From Deltaproteobacteria bacterium (GTDB lineage: Bacteria; Desulfobacterota; Desulfobulbia; Desulfobulbales; Desulfurivibrionaceae), in the NCBI GenBank assembly GCA_021847425.1, contig JAJZRF010000006.1, positions 1 to 64,000 on the forward strand: 64,000 nucleotides of DNA, written 5' to 3'. The notes beneath the pieces are model-generated. The model was not told the origin of the DNA and did not search any database. It saw only the letters and a list, made by a program, of their open reading frames with translations. Numbering within the stretch: the stretch's first letter is position 1; every line of letters begins with the position of its first letter. Shown in pieces: positions 9,987 through 19,199 of the stretch. A program made the position numbers and the translations under genes.

Positions 9987-11147
9987 TTGAAAAAGCAGAT
10001 TGTATTTCTAATCCTTGCCGTCCTTTTCGCCGTGGTCCCCGGGGCGCTCGCCAAGACGACCGCCTTCGGCATCATCACCATGGATGTTGATTTATCGCAG
10101 CAACCGCAGGGGAAAGAGCTGCGGCTCTGGATTCCCTATCCGGTCTCGGATGCGAATCAGAATATCACCAGGGTCAAAATCTCCGGTAATTTTGTCGAAT
10201 CCGCCGTGTACACGGACAAAGTCTTCAAAACGCCCATGCTCTATGCGCGATGGGACAAGAATGCGGCGTGCCGGAATCTGACCTTTTCCTTTCACGCTGA
10301 GCGCGAGGAGGTTAGCCGCCGTGATTTCCCCAGCCATGAGGCAGCCTGGGACCCCAGTGATTATGCCCTCTATCTGGCCCCCACCCGGCTTGGCCCTCTT
10401 AACGGAGAAGTGAAAAAGCTGGCGGACAAAATAACCAAAGGCAAGCAGGGTGTGCTTGCCAAGGCCAAAGCTATCTATGACTGGACGGTGGAGAACACCT
10501 ACCGGAATCCCGATACCCGCGGGTGCGGTGCGGGCGATGTCTGCAGGCTGCTGCAAGACCCGGGCGGCAAGTGTGCCGATATCAGTTCTGTCTATGTGGC
10601 CCTGGCAAGGGCCGCAGGTGTTCCGAGCCGGGAAGTCTTCGGCATCCGGATGGGCAAGAAGGCCACCGAGGATATCACTGACTGGCAACATTGCTGGGCC
10701 GAATTTTATCTGCCCGGATACGGTTGGGTGCCGGTTGATCCGGCCGATGTCAGAAAGATGATGCTGATGGAAAAATTGCCCCTGGATGGGCCGAAGATCA
10801 CGGAGGCCCGGCAGTACTTCTGGGGCGGGGTCGATGCCTTCCGTGTCAAACTCGGGGAAGGCAGGGATTTGCTGCTTAATCCTCCCCAGCAGGGCGACCC
10901 GGTCAACTACTTGATGTATCCCTTTGCCCAGGCGGGGGACACAACCATTGATTGGCTTGAGCCAACCGCATTCAAATACAAGATTACCTTCCAGCAGAAA
11001 GAAAAGGCAGAGGACGGCCATGGCCTGATTGATACGAACAGCTTGAAACAGCTTTTTAATTCAGGGAGCTCAGTGTCCGTTGTCGATGAAAGGAACCCCC
11101 GGGGAGTACAAGGAGGTTCATGTGGCGGGGCCGAGCAACATCCTTGA
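9987..11147 (+). CDS. Secreted transglutaminase-like protein with a disrupted C-terminal rhodanese-like segment
   Basis: Signal peptide; GGKCADISSVYVALARAAGVPSREVFGIR..WQHCWAEFYLPGYGWVPVDPAD transglutaminase core; C-terminus leaves a rhodanese-like frame at about 11098. Confidence 0.85.
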   Translation: MKKQIVFLILAVLFAVVPGALAKTTAFGIITMDVDLSQQPQGKELRLWIPYPVSDANQNITRVKISGNFVESAVYTDKVFKTPMLYARWDKNAACRNLTFSFHAEREEVSRRDFPSHEAAWDPSDYALYLAPTRLGPLNGEVKKLADKITKGKQGVLAKAKAIYDWTVENTYRNPDTRGCGAGDVCRLLQDPGGKCADISSVYVALARAAGVPSREVFGIRMGKKATEDITDWQHCWAEFYLPGYGWVPVDPADVRKMMLMEKLPLDGPKITEARQYFWGGVDAFRVKLGEGRDLLLNPPQQGDPVNYLMYPFAQAGDTTIDWLEPTAFKYKITFQQKEKAEDGHGLIDTNSLKQLFNSGSSVSVVDERNPRGVQGGSCGGAEQHP

Positions 11148-11218
11148 AAAAAAATTTCCGACCATACCGATCAGCTTCCTGCTGCTAAGTATCGCCAAAT
11201 ATACAGAAGGAGCAACCA

Positions 11219-12514
11219 ATGACCGCAACACCCTTTGAAATAAAAGCCTACCCGGAGATGTGGGCCGGCCTCGACATGGACGTGCCCCGCTTCGACAAGG
11301 CGCGTTTGATGCTGGGGGAGATGTATCAAAAAAGCTTCCTCTCCCAGGCCAAACGGCCAACCGGCATGGCCTACTTTGACAACATGATCGCCGAGATCCA
11401 CGGCGGCCGCATCAAGGAGCTGCTGGCCACCAAGGCGGAAGGCCGCCCGGTGATCGGCACCTTCTGCGTCTACATCCCCGAGGAGATCGTGCTGGCGGCG
11501 GGCGGCATCTGCGTCGGCTTATGCGGCGGCTCCCAAGGCTCGGTGCCGGATGCGGAAACAATCCTGCCGCGCAACATCTGCCCCATGGTCAAGTCCGCTT
11601 TCGGCTTCAAGGCGGGGCGGATCTGTCCCTATTTTCAGGCCGTGGATTTCGTCTACGGCGAGACCACCTGCGACGCCAAGAAAAAGACCTGGGAGATCCT
11701 CGACACCATGGTGCCCACCTATGTCATGGAGATTCCCCAGCTGAAAAGGCAGCGGGATCTCGACCTCTGGCTGGCCGAGGTCAAGGATTTCAAGGCCAAG
11801 GTCGAAGAGGTGGCCGGGCGGACCATTACGGAAACGGATCTGGCCGCCGCCGTCAAGATCATGAACAACAAGCGCAAGGCGCTCCAGCGCCTCAACTCCC
11901 TGCGTCACCACAACCCGACCCCGATCTCCGGCAAGGACGGCCTGCTCATCGAACAGATCGCCTTTTACGACGAGCCGGTGCGCTTTACAAAAAAGGTCAA
12001 TGCGCTCTGCGACGAGCTGGAGGAACGGATCAAGGCCGGGGTGGCGGTGCCGACGAAAAACGCCATCCGGGTGATGGTGGCAGGCACCCCCATGGCCCTG
12101 CCCAACTGGAAGATCCATAACCTGGTGGAGGGGACGGGCGCGGTGATCGTCAACGAGGAGTCGTGCATCGGCACCCGCTACTTCAAGGATTGCATCGACG
12201 AGAACGCCACCGGTATGGAGGGAATGCTCGCCGCGCTCACCGACCGTTACAAGGAGATCGACTGTTCCTGCTTCACCCCCAACGACGAGCGGATCACCCA
12301 GGTGATCAAGGAATTCCGCGACTCGCACGCCCAGGGCATCATCAACTATTCCCTCCAATTCTGCCATACCTACAATATCGAGGAGGTGCGCATCCGCCAG
12401 GCCTGCGAACGGGAGGCAATCCCCTACCTGTTCATCGAGTCGGATTATTCCGCCGAGGATATCGGCCAGCTCCAAACCCGGATCGAGGCCTTTCTTGAGC
12501 AGATCGGGGGGTAA
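11219..12514 (+). CDS. 2-hydroxyacyl-CoA dehydratase-family / double-cubane-cluster-like protein
   Basis: GRPVIGTFCVYIPEEIVLAAGGICVGLCGG; PRNICPMVKSAFGF; Cys-rich HgdB/BcrB-like architecture. Confidence 0.85.
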   Translation: MTATPFEIKAYPEMWAGLDMDVPRFDKARLMLGEMYQKSFLSQAKRPTGMAYFDNMIAEIHGGRIKELLATKAEGRPVIGTFCVYIPEEIVLAAGGICVGLCGGSQGSVPDAETILPRNICPMVKSAFGFKAGRICPYFQAVDFVYGETTCDAKKKTWEILDTMVPTYVMEIPQLKRQRDLDLWLAEVKDFKAKVEEVAGRTITETDLAAAVKIMNNKRKALQRLNSLRHHNPTPISGKDGLLIEQIAFYDEPVRFTKKVNALCDELEERIKAGVAVPTKNAIRVMVAGTPMALPNWKIHNLVEGTGAVIVNEESCIGTRYFKDCIDENATGMEGMLAALTDRYKEIDCSCFTPNDERITQVIKEFRDSHAQGIINYSLQFCHTYNIEEVRIRQACEREAIPYLFIESDYSAEDIGQLQTRIEAFLEQIGG

Positions 12515-12516
12515 CC

Positions 12517-13263
12517 ATGTACATCGGGGTTGATCTGGGCTCCCGGACCGTCAAGATGGCGGTCTGGGACGGGGAGCGGCTGGTGGAGCACCGGATTGCC
12601 GCCTCGGGTTTTGCGCCCCACCGCCAGGCGGAGGAGATGATCGCCGACTACCGGGCCAAGGTCGTGGTGGCCACCGGCTACGGCAGGCATCTGGCGGCCG
12701 GACATTTCGCCGATGCGGTGATCACCGAGATCAGGGCCCATGCCCGAGGCATTTCCCATGAGTTTCCCGGCTGCCCCACCATCGTCGATGTGGGCGGCCA
12801 GGACTCCAAGGTGATCAGTCTGGATGCGGCAGGACGGGTGCGCAATTTCCAGATGAACGACAAATGCGCCGCAGGCACCGGCCGTTTTCTGGAGATCATG
12901 GCCGCTTCCCTGGCATACACCCTGGAGGAATTCGGCCAAGCCGCGCTTGCTGCCGACCACGAGGTGCAGATCAACTCCATGTGCACGGTCTTTGCCGAGT
13001 CCGAGGTGATCTCCATGAAGAACCGGGGCATTGCCCGCGAGCAGATCGCCAGGGCCGTGCATTCCTCGGTGGCCGACCGGCTGGCCGGGATGCTGGCCCG
13101 GCTCGGCCATAGCGATCCTGTGGCCTTTTCCGGCGGGGTGGCGAGAAACCCCTGCATGGTTGACCTGCTCAAAAAAAGAATGCCGGGAGTGCGGGTGCTG
13201 GTGCCGAAGCTGCCGGATATCACCGGCGCCCTGGGCGCGGCCCTGCACGGGACAGGGGTGTGA
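12517..13263 (+). CDS. Acyl-CoA dehydratase activase (BadF/BadG/HgdC-family ATPase)
   Basis: YIGVDLGSRTVKMAVW; TIVDVGGQDSKVI; NDKCAAGTGRFLEIMA; FSGGVARN. Confidence 0.93.
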   Translation: MYIGVDLGSRTVKMAVWDGERLVEHRIAASGFAPHRQAEEMIADYRAKVVVATGYGRHLAAGHFADAVITEIRAHARGISHEFPGCPTIVDVGGQDSKVISLDAAGRVRNFQMNDKCAAGTGRFLEIMAASLAYTLEEFGQAALAADHEVQINSMCTVFAESEVISMKNRGIAREQIARAVHSSVADRLAGMLARLGHSDPVAFSGGVARNPCMVDLLKKRMPGVRVLVPKLPDITGALGAALHGTGV

Positions 13264-13778
13264 GCATGGAAAAGATGCTCCTGGAGATCCATCAGACCCG
13301 CAGGTTTGCCAAACGGCTGGTGGCCATGGCCAAGGCCGGCAAGAACGAACGCATCGTGGCGGCCCGGGCACAAAGGATCATCGCCGATCTGCAGACCAAT
13401 CCCCTGCACGGGGAAGCGGAATGCAAGCGCACCCGCCACGGAGAGTTGCGCCTCAATGATTGCCGCAAGTACGATCTTTCCTGCGGATTCCGGCTGATTG
13501 CCCTGAAAAGGGAGAGGCGGCTGATCTTTACCTATATCGGCAGCCATGACGACTGTCAGCGGTGGATAGAAAACAACCGGGATTATCAGGATGCGGTCGA
13601 ATCCGAACCCGTGCCTCTGCCGGACGCGGAACATCATCGGCAAGCCGTTGCCCGCACCATGGCGGAGGAACCGGAGAAAGATGAATATGAAGAACAGCTG
13701 ATGGCGAAGATCGATGAACGGTTGTTGCGCGAAATCTTTGCCGGGCTCTTTAAAAATGATTTCGGCCGGCAAGAGTGA
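13260..13778 (+). CDS. RelE/ParE-fold-like protein with C-terminal extension
   Basis: SCGFRLIALKRERRLIFTYIGSHDDCQRWIENN resembles RelE/YafQ-type toxins; start overlaps activase stop. Confidence 0.6.
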   Translation: MSMEKMLLEIHQTRRFAKRLVAMAKAGKNERIVAARAQRIIADLQTNPLHGEAECKRTRHGELRLNDCRKYDLSCGFRLIALKRERRLIFTYIGSHDDCQRWIENNRDYQDAVESEPVPLPDAEHHRQAVARTMAEEPEKDEYEEQLMAKIDERLLREIFAGLFKNDFGRQE

Positions 13779-13938
13779 AGAACAACCCGTTCATATTGCC
13801 GGTTTGTTGTTGAGGTTTTCGCCCGGATCATGCGCGGCGCCCCCGGGAAGCCGGACATCTCCCGCCCCGCCGTTCCACGCCGAAAGCATTCCGGCTGGCG
13901 GTGAGCAGGAAAGTGCCTCCGGATGAAGGGTGCCGTGG

Positions 13939-14475
13939 TTATCTGCTGCGGGGGTAATTCTGCAGCTTGCGCTGCAGGGTTCTCCGGTGCAGGTCCAGTT
14001 TCTTGGCGGCCAGGGAGATGTTGCCGCTGCAGCCGGTGAGTACCCGGTTGATATGCTCCCATTCGGCCTGGGCCAGGGATGGGGCAGGGAACTCATTCCG
14101 GGGCACCTCGCCGGCAAGGTTCCGGTCCCTGGCAAAGGCGCCCAGGATATCGTCCACGTCGGCAGGCTTGGTCAGGTAATAGCGCGCACCCATTCGCATC
14201 GCCTCCGTGGCCGTGGCGATGCTGCCGTACCCTGTGAGCACGACCATCTGGATTGTCTGATTGGCCTCCCTGGCTGCAGCGACAAGCTCCAGCCCCGATT
14301 TGCCCGGCATCTTCAGATCAATCACCACCATGGCAGGGTTCTGTTCGAGGATGAGCCACAAGCCTTCCTCAAAACCGCCGGCGGTGAAAACCGTGAAGTC
14401 CCGCCGGCGAAAGGCCTTTGCCAACCGTTCCCGGAACAGCTTGTCGTCATCAACCAGAAGAATCGTCTTGTCCAT
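13939..14475 (-). CDS. RegA/PrrA/ActR-type response regulator
   Basis: MDKTILLVDDDKLFRERL..VVIDLKMPGKSG..LTGYGS..LTKPAD; Fis-type HTH (GNISLAAKKLDLHRRTLQRKL). Confidence 0.93.
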   Translation of the reverse strand: MDKTILLVDDDKLFRERLAKAFRRRDFTVFTAGGFEEGLWLILEQNPAMVVIDLKMPGKSGLELVAAAREANQTIQMVVLTGYGSIATATEAMRMGARYYLTKPADVDDILGAFARDRNLAGEVPRNEFPAPSLAQAEWEHINRVLTGCSGNISLAAKKLDLHRRTLQRKLQNYPRSR

Positions 14476-14558
14476 AAAAAACCTCTCTGTTCTTTTTTGC
14501 CATGAATGGCTGCCCGCGGGTTGCAGGCAGCCATTCATGGCAAGGGAAAGAAACGCTC

Positions 14559-15362
14559 TCAACTCTTTGGGGCTTGCGGGGCGGCGGGGATGCCCGAGCC
14601 ATGGCATTCCATGCAGTTCTGCTGGGCGTTGATGCCGAACTCCGAAACCGGCGCCCAGGTGCTGACGGGTTCGTACTTGCCGTCCTTCCAGGCATTGAGC
14701 ATTTCCACGAGATGGTAGGCGACGCTGGCAGCCACCCGGGCGCAACGATCCTTCCGTTCCGGGCTGCTCAGCGGCTTGTTTGCCGCCTTCATCCACTTGC
14801 CCACGGAAATGTGGCAGAGCGGCGATTCACTGACCGTATGGGGGATTAGCTCCGGCTTTATTTTCGGATTCTTTGGCACGAAAACCGGCATCGAGGCATT
14901 GGAGTACCAGTCCAGGATATCCGAGGACATGTGGTGAGCGGCTTCACCCCCGGCAACAATCCGCGGCCCGATGATCATGTTGGCGACGAGGGCGGCGCCG
15001 TTGTTGGAACCGCAGAGCGTGCCCCATCCGACAAGCCCGCCTTCCATATAGACAAAGGAATCGATGGGGAAGGAGCGGTAGGGTTCCCCTACCTTTTCGC
15101 GCAACTGGCTGAATACGCTGCTGATGACGGCGCCACCGCAGAAAAGCCTGTACCATTCGTTGTAGGCGAGTTCCGCCGTCGTGGCGGGATCAAGTTTTAC
15201 ATAGGGCCAGGGCCATTTTTCCGTGGGGCCGCCCTTGGCTTCGGCAATGCCCGGCCAACCGCCGAAGCGCGCAAGGGCTGCACTCGCGGTCAGTACCCCC
15301 GCACCGAGTACCATCTGACGTCTCGATATTCCCTTTTTGTCCATGCTTTCATCACACTCCAT
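14559..15362 (-). CDS. Tat-exported C_GCAxxG_C_C-like redox protein with CxxCH
   Basis: SRRQMVLGAG Tat motif; NCMECHGSG heme-type motif; LFCGGAVISSVF..GTLCGS. Confidence 0.7.
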   Translation of the reverse strand: MECDESMDKKGISRRQMVLGAGVLTASAALARFGGWPGIAEAKGGPTEKWPWPYVKLDPATTAELAYNEWYRLFCGGAVISSVFSQLREKVGEPYRSFPIDSFVYMEGGLVGWGTLCGSNNGAALVANMIIGPRIVAGGEAAHHMSSDILDWYSNASMPVFVPKNPKIKPELIPHTVSESPLCHISVGKWMKAANKPLSSPERKDRCARVAASVAYHLVEMLNAWKDGKYEPVSTWAPVSEFGINAQQNCMECHGSGIPAAPQAPKS

Positions 15363-15522
15363 CGATTCTTCCTCCTTATTTTTGAGGGAAGTCTTTTCCC
15401 GCGGCATCATGCCCTGGAATCCCCCCTCATTTAAGCAAGCAGCCGTGACAAACCTTTTTTTCCGAGACACAGGAAGCGGCAGCGCCGTATGCGCCGTATG
15501 TATCAGATACGGAGCAGCCTGC

Positions 15523-15566
15523 GTTGCACTAGCGATATATTTGCACAAATATATCGCTAGTGCAAC
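15523..15566. promoter_or_regulatory. 21-bp perfect inverted repeat, candidate operator near modE
   Basis: GTTGCACTAGCGATATATTTG-ca-CAAATATATCGCTAGTGCAAC. Confidence 0.6.
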
Positions 15567-15655
15567 CTTTTTCCACTCCTCCTGATTGTGAGCCCCATGC
15601 AGACCCAGCCCGGATTGAAACAGGCGTTTTTTCATAAAAAAAATCCTTGCGCAAC

Positions 15656-15679
15656 CGTTATATATTGTTAAGTATAACG
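15656..15679. promoter_or_regulatory. ModE-box-like operator upstream of modE
   Basis: CGTTATATATTGTTAAGTATAACG, 2 bp before the modE ATG. Confidence 0.6.
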
Positions 15680-15681
15680 AA

Positions 15682-16086
15682 ATGAAAAAGAACAAAGCAC
15701 AGGGGAAAATGAAGTCCGGCCTTGAGTGGCAGGGCCGGCTCTGGCTGGAAGGCCCCGAAGGCACCTTTCTCGGCTATGGCCGGGTGGTGCTGCTGGAGCG
15801 CATTAGGGAGCACGGCTCCATCGCCAGGGCGGCCAAGTCCATGGAGATGTCCTACAAGCACGCCTGGGATCTGCTCGACTCCATGACCCGTCAGGCAGGC
15901 TGCTCCCTGGTGGCCACCGTCCGGGGCGGCAAGGGCGGCGGCGGCGCGGTCCTTACCCCGGCCGGCGAAAAGGCCATTGCCGTTTTCTGGCACTACCACG
16001 CACGCTTTCAGAATGTTTTGCAGGAAATGACTGCGAAACTGGAGGATGTGCTGTGCGATGAAAAAAGTGTTGATCCGGGATCGTAA
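15682..16086 (+). CDS. modE: ModE-family molybdate-type wHTH regulator
   Basis: LLERIREHGSIARAAKSMEMSYKHAWDLLDSM, followed by modABC. Confidence 0.9.
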   Translation: MKKNKAQGKMKSGLEWQGRLWLEGPEGTFLGYGRVVLLERIREHGSIARAAKSMEMSYKHAWDLLDSMTRQAGCSLVATVRGGKGGGGAVLTPAGEKAIAVFWHYHARFQNVLQEMTAKLEDVLCDEKSVDPGS

Positions 16087-16144
16087 TTGCAGGCCAGGCC
16101 GTATGCTTTTTGTCCTGTTCATTCTTTACAAAAGGAGCCACGCC

Positions 16145-16909
16145 ATGTTTTTGAGAATCTTGATCTGTCTGTTCGCTGTGCTGCCCTCAATATTCTGGGG
16201 GGCGACCCCTGCCAGGGCTGAAACCGAGCTGGTGGTTTCAGCCGCCGCCTCCCTCACCGAGTCGTTCCGTGAGATCGGCCGCGCATTCGAGGCGAAAAAC
16301 CCCGGGGTCCGGGTCCGCTTCAACTTTGCCGCCACCGGGCCGCTCCTGCAGCAAATCACCCAGGGCGCACCCGTAGACGTCTTTGCTTCCGCGGATCAGG
16401 AGAGCATGGACAAGGCGGAGAAGGGCAAGTTTCTTCTGACCGGCAGCAGAAGCAATTTCGTTGCTAATTCATTGGTGCTGGTGGTTCCGGTGAACCCGGC
16501 TTCCACCGTTAAGGGGGTGGCGGATCTGAAGGCGGGCACGGTGCAGCGCATCGCCATCGGCAATCCCGAATCGGTGCCGGTGGGCAGGTACACCAAGGGC
16601 GCCCTGGAAAAGCAGGGGCTGTGGGATGCTCTTACCCCCAAGTATGTCATGGCCATCTCGGTTAAGCAGGTCCTGGAGTATGTGCAGCGGGGCGAGGTGG
16701 AGGCCGGGTTTGTCTATGCCAGCGATGCCGTGGCAGCCAAGGACCGGGTGCGGGTGGCGGCGGAGATTCCCACCGTGACCCCCATTGTCTATCCGGTGGC
16801 GGTGGTGGCTGGCAGCGCGCATCAGCAGGAGGCCCTGGCTTTTGTCCGCTTTCTTCGGGAGAAGGAGGCACGGGCGAGCTTCGGCAAATACGGATTCAAA
16901 CAGCCGTGA
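16145..16909 (+). CDS. modA: Molybdate ABC transporter substrate-binding protein
   Basis: Signal peptide; LVVSAAASLTESFREIGRAFEAKNPGVRVRFNFAATGPLLQQI. Confidence 0.95.
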   Translation: MFLRILICLFAVLPSIFWGATPARAETELVVSAAASLTESFREIGRAFEAKNPGVRVRFNFAATGPLLQQITQGAPVDVFASADQESMDKAEKGKFLLTGSRSNFVANSLVLVVPVNPASTVKGVADLKAGTVQRIAIGNPESVPVGRYTKGALEKQGLWDALTPKYVMAISVKQVLEYVQRGEVEAGFVYASDAVAAKDRVRVAAEIPTVTPIVYPVAVVAGSAHQQEALAFVRFLREKEARASFGKYGFKQP

Positions 16910-16928
16910 ATGCGGCCCGGAGTCAACC

Positions 16929-17597
16929 ATGCCCGACCTCACTCCCCTTTGGCTGACCCTGAAGGTGGCGGCCACAGCCACCGCCCTTTCCCTGGGCGTT
17001 GCCGTGGCCTTCGCCTGGCTCGTGGCGCGCCGCTCTTTTCCGGGCCGCGAACTCCTGGACGCCGTGCTCACCCTGCCCCTGGTCCTGCCGCCCACGGTGC
17101 TCGGCTACTACCTCATCGTGGTCTGGGGCAGAAACGGCTGGCTGGGCGGCTGGCTGTATCAGCATCTGGGGGTTACCCTGATGTTCACCTGGCAGGGGGC
17201 GGTGCTGGCCGCAAGCGTGGTCTCCTTCCCCCTGCTGTTCAAGTCGGCCCGCGCCGCCTTTGAAGGGGTGCCCGCCGAGTACGAGCAGGCGGCCCGCATC
17301 CTGGGAGATGCGGAGTTTGCCGTGTTCTGGCGGATTACCCTGCCCTTGGCCGCGAGAGGGCTGCTGGCCGGGGTGATGCTGGCCTTTGCCAGAGCCATGG
17401 GCGACTTCGGCGCGACCCTGATGGTGGCCGGCAACATCCGGGGGCGGACCCAGACCGCTGCCCTGGCGGTATTTGACGCTGTCCAGGCCGGGGATTATTC
17501 CCTGGCCAACACCCTGGTGGTCATTATGTCGTTTGCCTGCGTGGTCATCCTGGTCATGACCAACAAGCTGGCGGCCCGGTCGCAGAGAGGACGATGA
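16929..17597 (+). CDS. modB: Molybdate ABC transporter permease
   Basis: LVLPPTVLGYYLIVVWGRNGWLG; EYEQAARILGDAEFAVFWRITLPLA. Confidence 0.95.
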   Translation: MPDLTPLWLTLKVAATATALSLGVAVAFAWLVARRSFPGRELLDAVLTLPLVLPPTVLGYYLIVVWGRNGWLGGWLYQHLGVTLMFTWQGAVLAASVVSFPLLFKSARAAFEGVPAEYEQAARILGDAEFAVFWRITLPLAARGLLAGVMLAFARAMGDFGATLMVAGNIRGRTQTAALAVFDAVQAGDYSLANTLVVIMSFACVVILVMTNKLAARSQRGR

Positions 17598-18304
17598 AGC
17601 TCAGCGTCGATATCGGGAAAACCCTGCGCTCGCGGGAGCGGGAGTTCCATCTCCGCGCCGCCTTTTCCTCCTCGGACGACCTCACCGTGATTTTCGGTGC
17701 ATCCGGTTCCGGCAAGAGTCTCACCATTCAGGCCATTGCCGGACTGGTCACCCCGGAACGCGGCAGGATCACGGTGGAGGACAGGGTTCTGTTTGATCAG
17801 GAACAGGGAGTCAACCTGCCTGCGCGCCATCGCCAGGTCGGCTACCTCTTTCAGGATTACGCCCTGTTTCCCCACCTCACCGTGCGGGAAAACATCGCCT
17901 ACCCCATGAAGAAAGCCTGGCAATGGGGAATCCCACCCCACTTCGACCAGAAGGTGATGGAGATCATGGAGGCCTTCGAGATTGCCTCCCTGGCGAAAAA
18001 TCATCCCCACGAGCTGTCCGGCGGCCAGAAACAGCGGGTGGCCCTGGCCAGGGCCATGATCAAGAGGCCCTCGCTCCTGCTGCTGGACGAGCCCTTTTCC
18101 GCCATGGATGCCATGCTGCGCCAGCGGATGCGCCTGGAGCTGCTTGAAATCAGAAAACGGTTTGCCGTGCCGCTGGTGGTGATCACCCACGATCCGGCCG
18201 ACGTGGAGGTCTTTGGCGATACCCTGGTTGTCTTTGCCAATGGGCGGGTGGAGGAGATCAACGGTCGAAGAGATCCTGCCGCAGCTGAAGAGAACCGTGG
18301 GTAA
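17594..18304 (+). CDS. modC: Molybdate ABC transporter ATPase
   Basis: Walker A FGASGSGKS, signature ELSGGQKQRVALARA. Confidence 0.93.
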   Translation: MKLSVDIGKTLRSREREFHLRAAFSSSDDLTVIFGASGSGKSLTIQAIAGLVTPERGRITVEDRVLFDQEQGVNLPARHRQVGYLFQDYALFPHLTVRENIAYPMKKAWQWGIPPHFDQKVMEIMEAFEIASLAKNHPHELSGGQKQRVALARAMIKRPSLLLLDEPFSAMDAMLRQRMRLELLEIRKRFAVPLVVITHDPADVEVFGDTLVVFANGRVEEINGRRDPAAAEENRG

Positions 18305-18527
18305 ACGGCGTCAATCTTTGCCGACAATTCCCTGGCTTTTCTCCCCTGACTCCGGAGAGAGTACGACTTGATACCACCTTCTTTCCTATCCCCCTCCCCT
18401 CCTCTTTTTTCCCTAAAACCATCTCCCTGTTTGCACTGAACCTCTTTCCCCTATACAATGAAAAAAAGCCTCCCGGCTCCATCGCCGGAAAAGCCTGCCG
18501 AACACAATCCGCACAGGATTTAACTCC

Positions 18528-19160
18528 ATGTTCGATTTTTCAGAACACATAAAATTCGTCATCTCCCTCTTCGCCATCGTCAACCCCATTGGCGCCATCC
18601 CCATCTACATCAGCCTCACCGACGGCTACCGCCCGGAGGACCGGGCCAGGATCGTCCGGATCACTCCGGTCGCCGTGGTGGCCATTCTGCTGGTAACCCT
18701 GGTCAGCGGCGAGTTCATCCTCCGTTTTTTCGGGATCTCCATCGACTCCTTCCGGGTGGGCGGCGGCATTCTCCTTTTGCTCATGGCCACCTCCATGCTC
18801 CAGGCCAAGACCAGCCGGACCGCTCACACCAGCGACGAGGCCGAGGAAACCGTGGACCGCGAAACCATCGCCGTTGTCCCTCTGGCCATTCCCCTGCTCT
18901 CCGGGCCGGGCGCCATCAGCACGGTTATCGTGTACGCCTACAAGGCAAAAGGGGTTTCGGCCTATGTGATTACCAGCGCGGGCATTCTCCTCATCGGCCT
19001 GGCAATTTTTCTTTCCCTGTCGGCCGCGCCCTACATTGCCAAAAAACTCGGCAAAACCGGGATCAACATCATCACCCGGATCATGGGCCTTATCCTGGCA
19101 GCCATTGCCGTGGAATTTATCACCACCGGCTTGAAGAACATCTTCCAGATTCCGACCTGA
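18528..19160 (+). CDS. MarC/UPF0056-family membrane protein
   Basis: SLFAIVNPIGAIPIYISLT..; VPLAIPLLSGPGAISTVIVY. Confidence 0.9.
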   Translation: MFDFSEHIKFVISLFAIVNPIGAIPIYISLTDGYRPEDRARIVRITPVAVVAILLVTLVSGEFILRFFGISIDSFRVGGGILLLLMATSMLQAKTSRTAHTSDEAEETVDRETIAVVPLAIPLLSGPGAISTVIVYAYKAKGVSAYVITSAGILLIGLAIFLSLSAAPYIAKKLGKTGINIITRIMGLILAAIAVEFITTGLKNIFQIPT

Positions 19161-19199
19161 TCCCCAGATCCTCCGGCCACAACCAGGAGATCCACGCCC

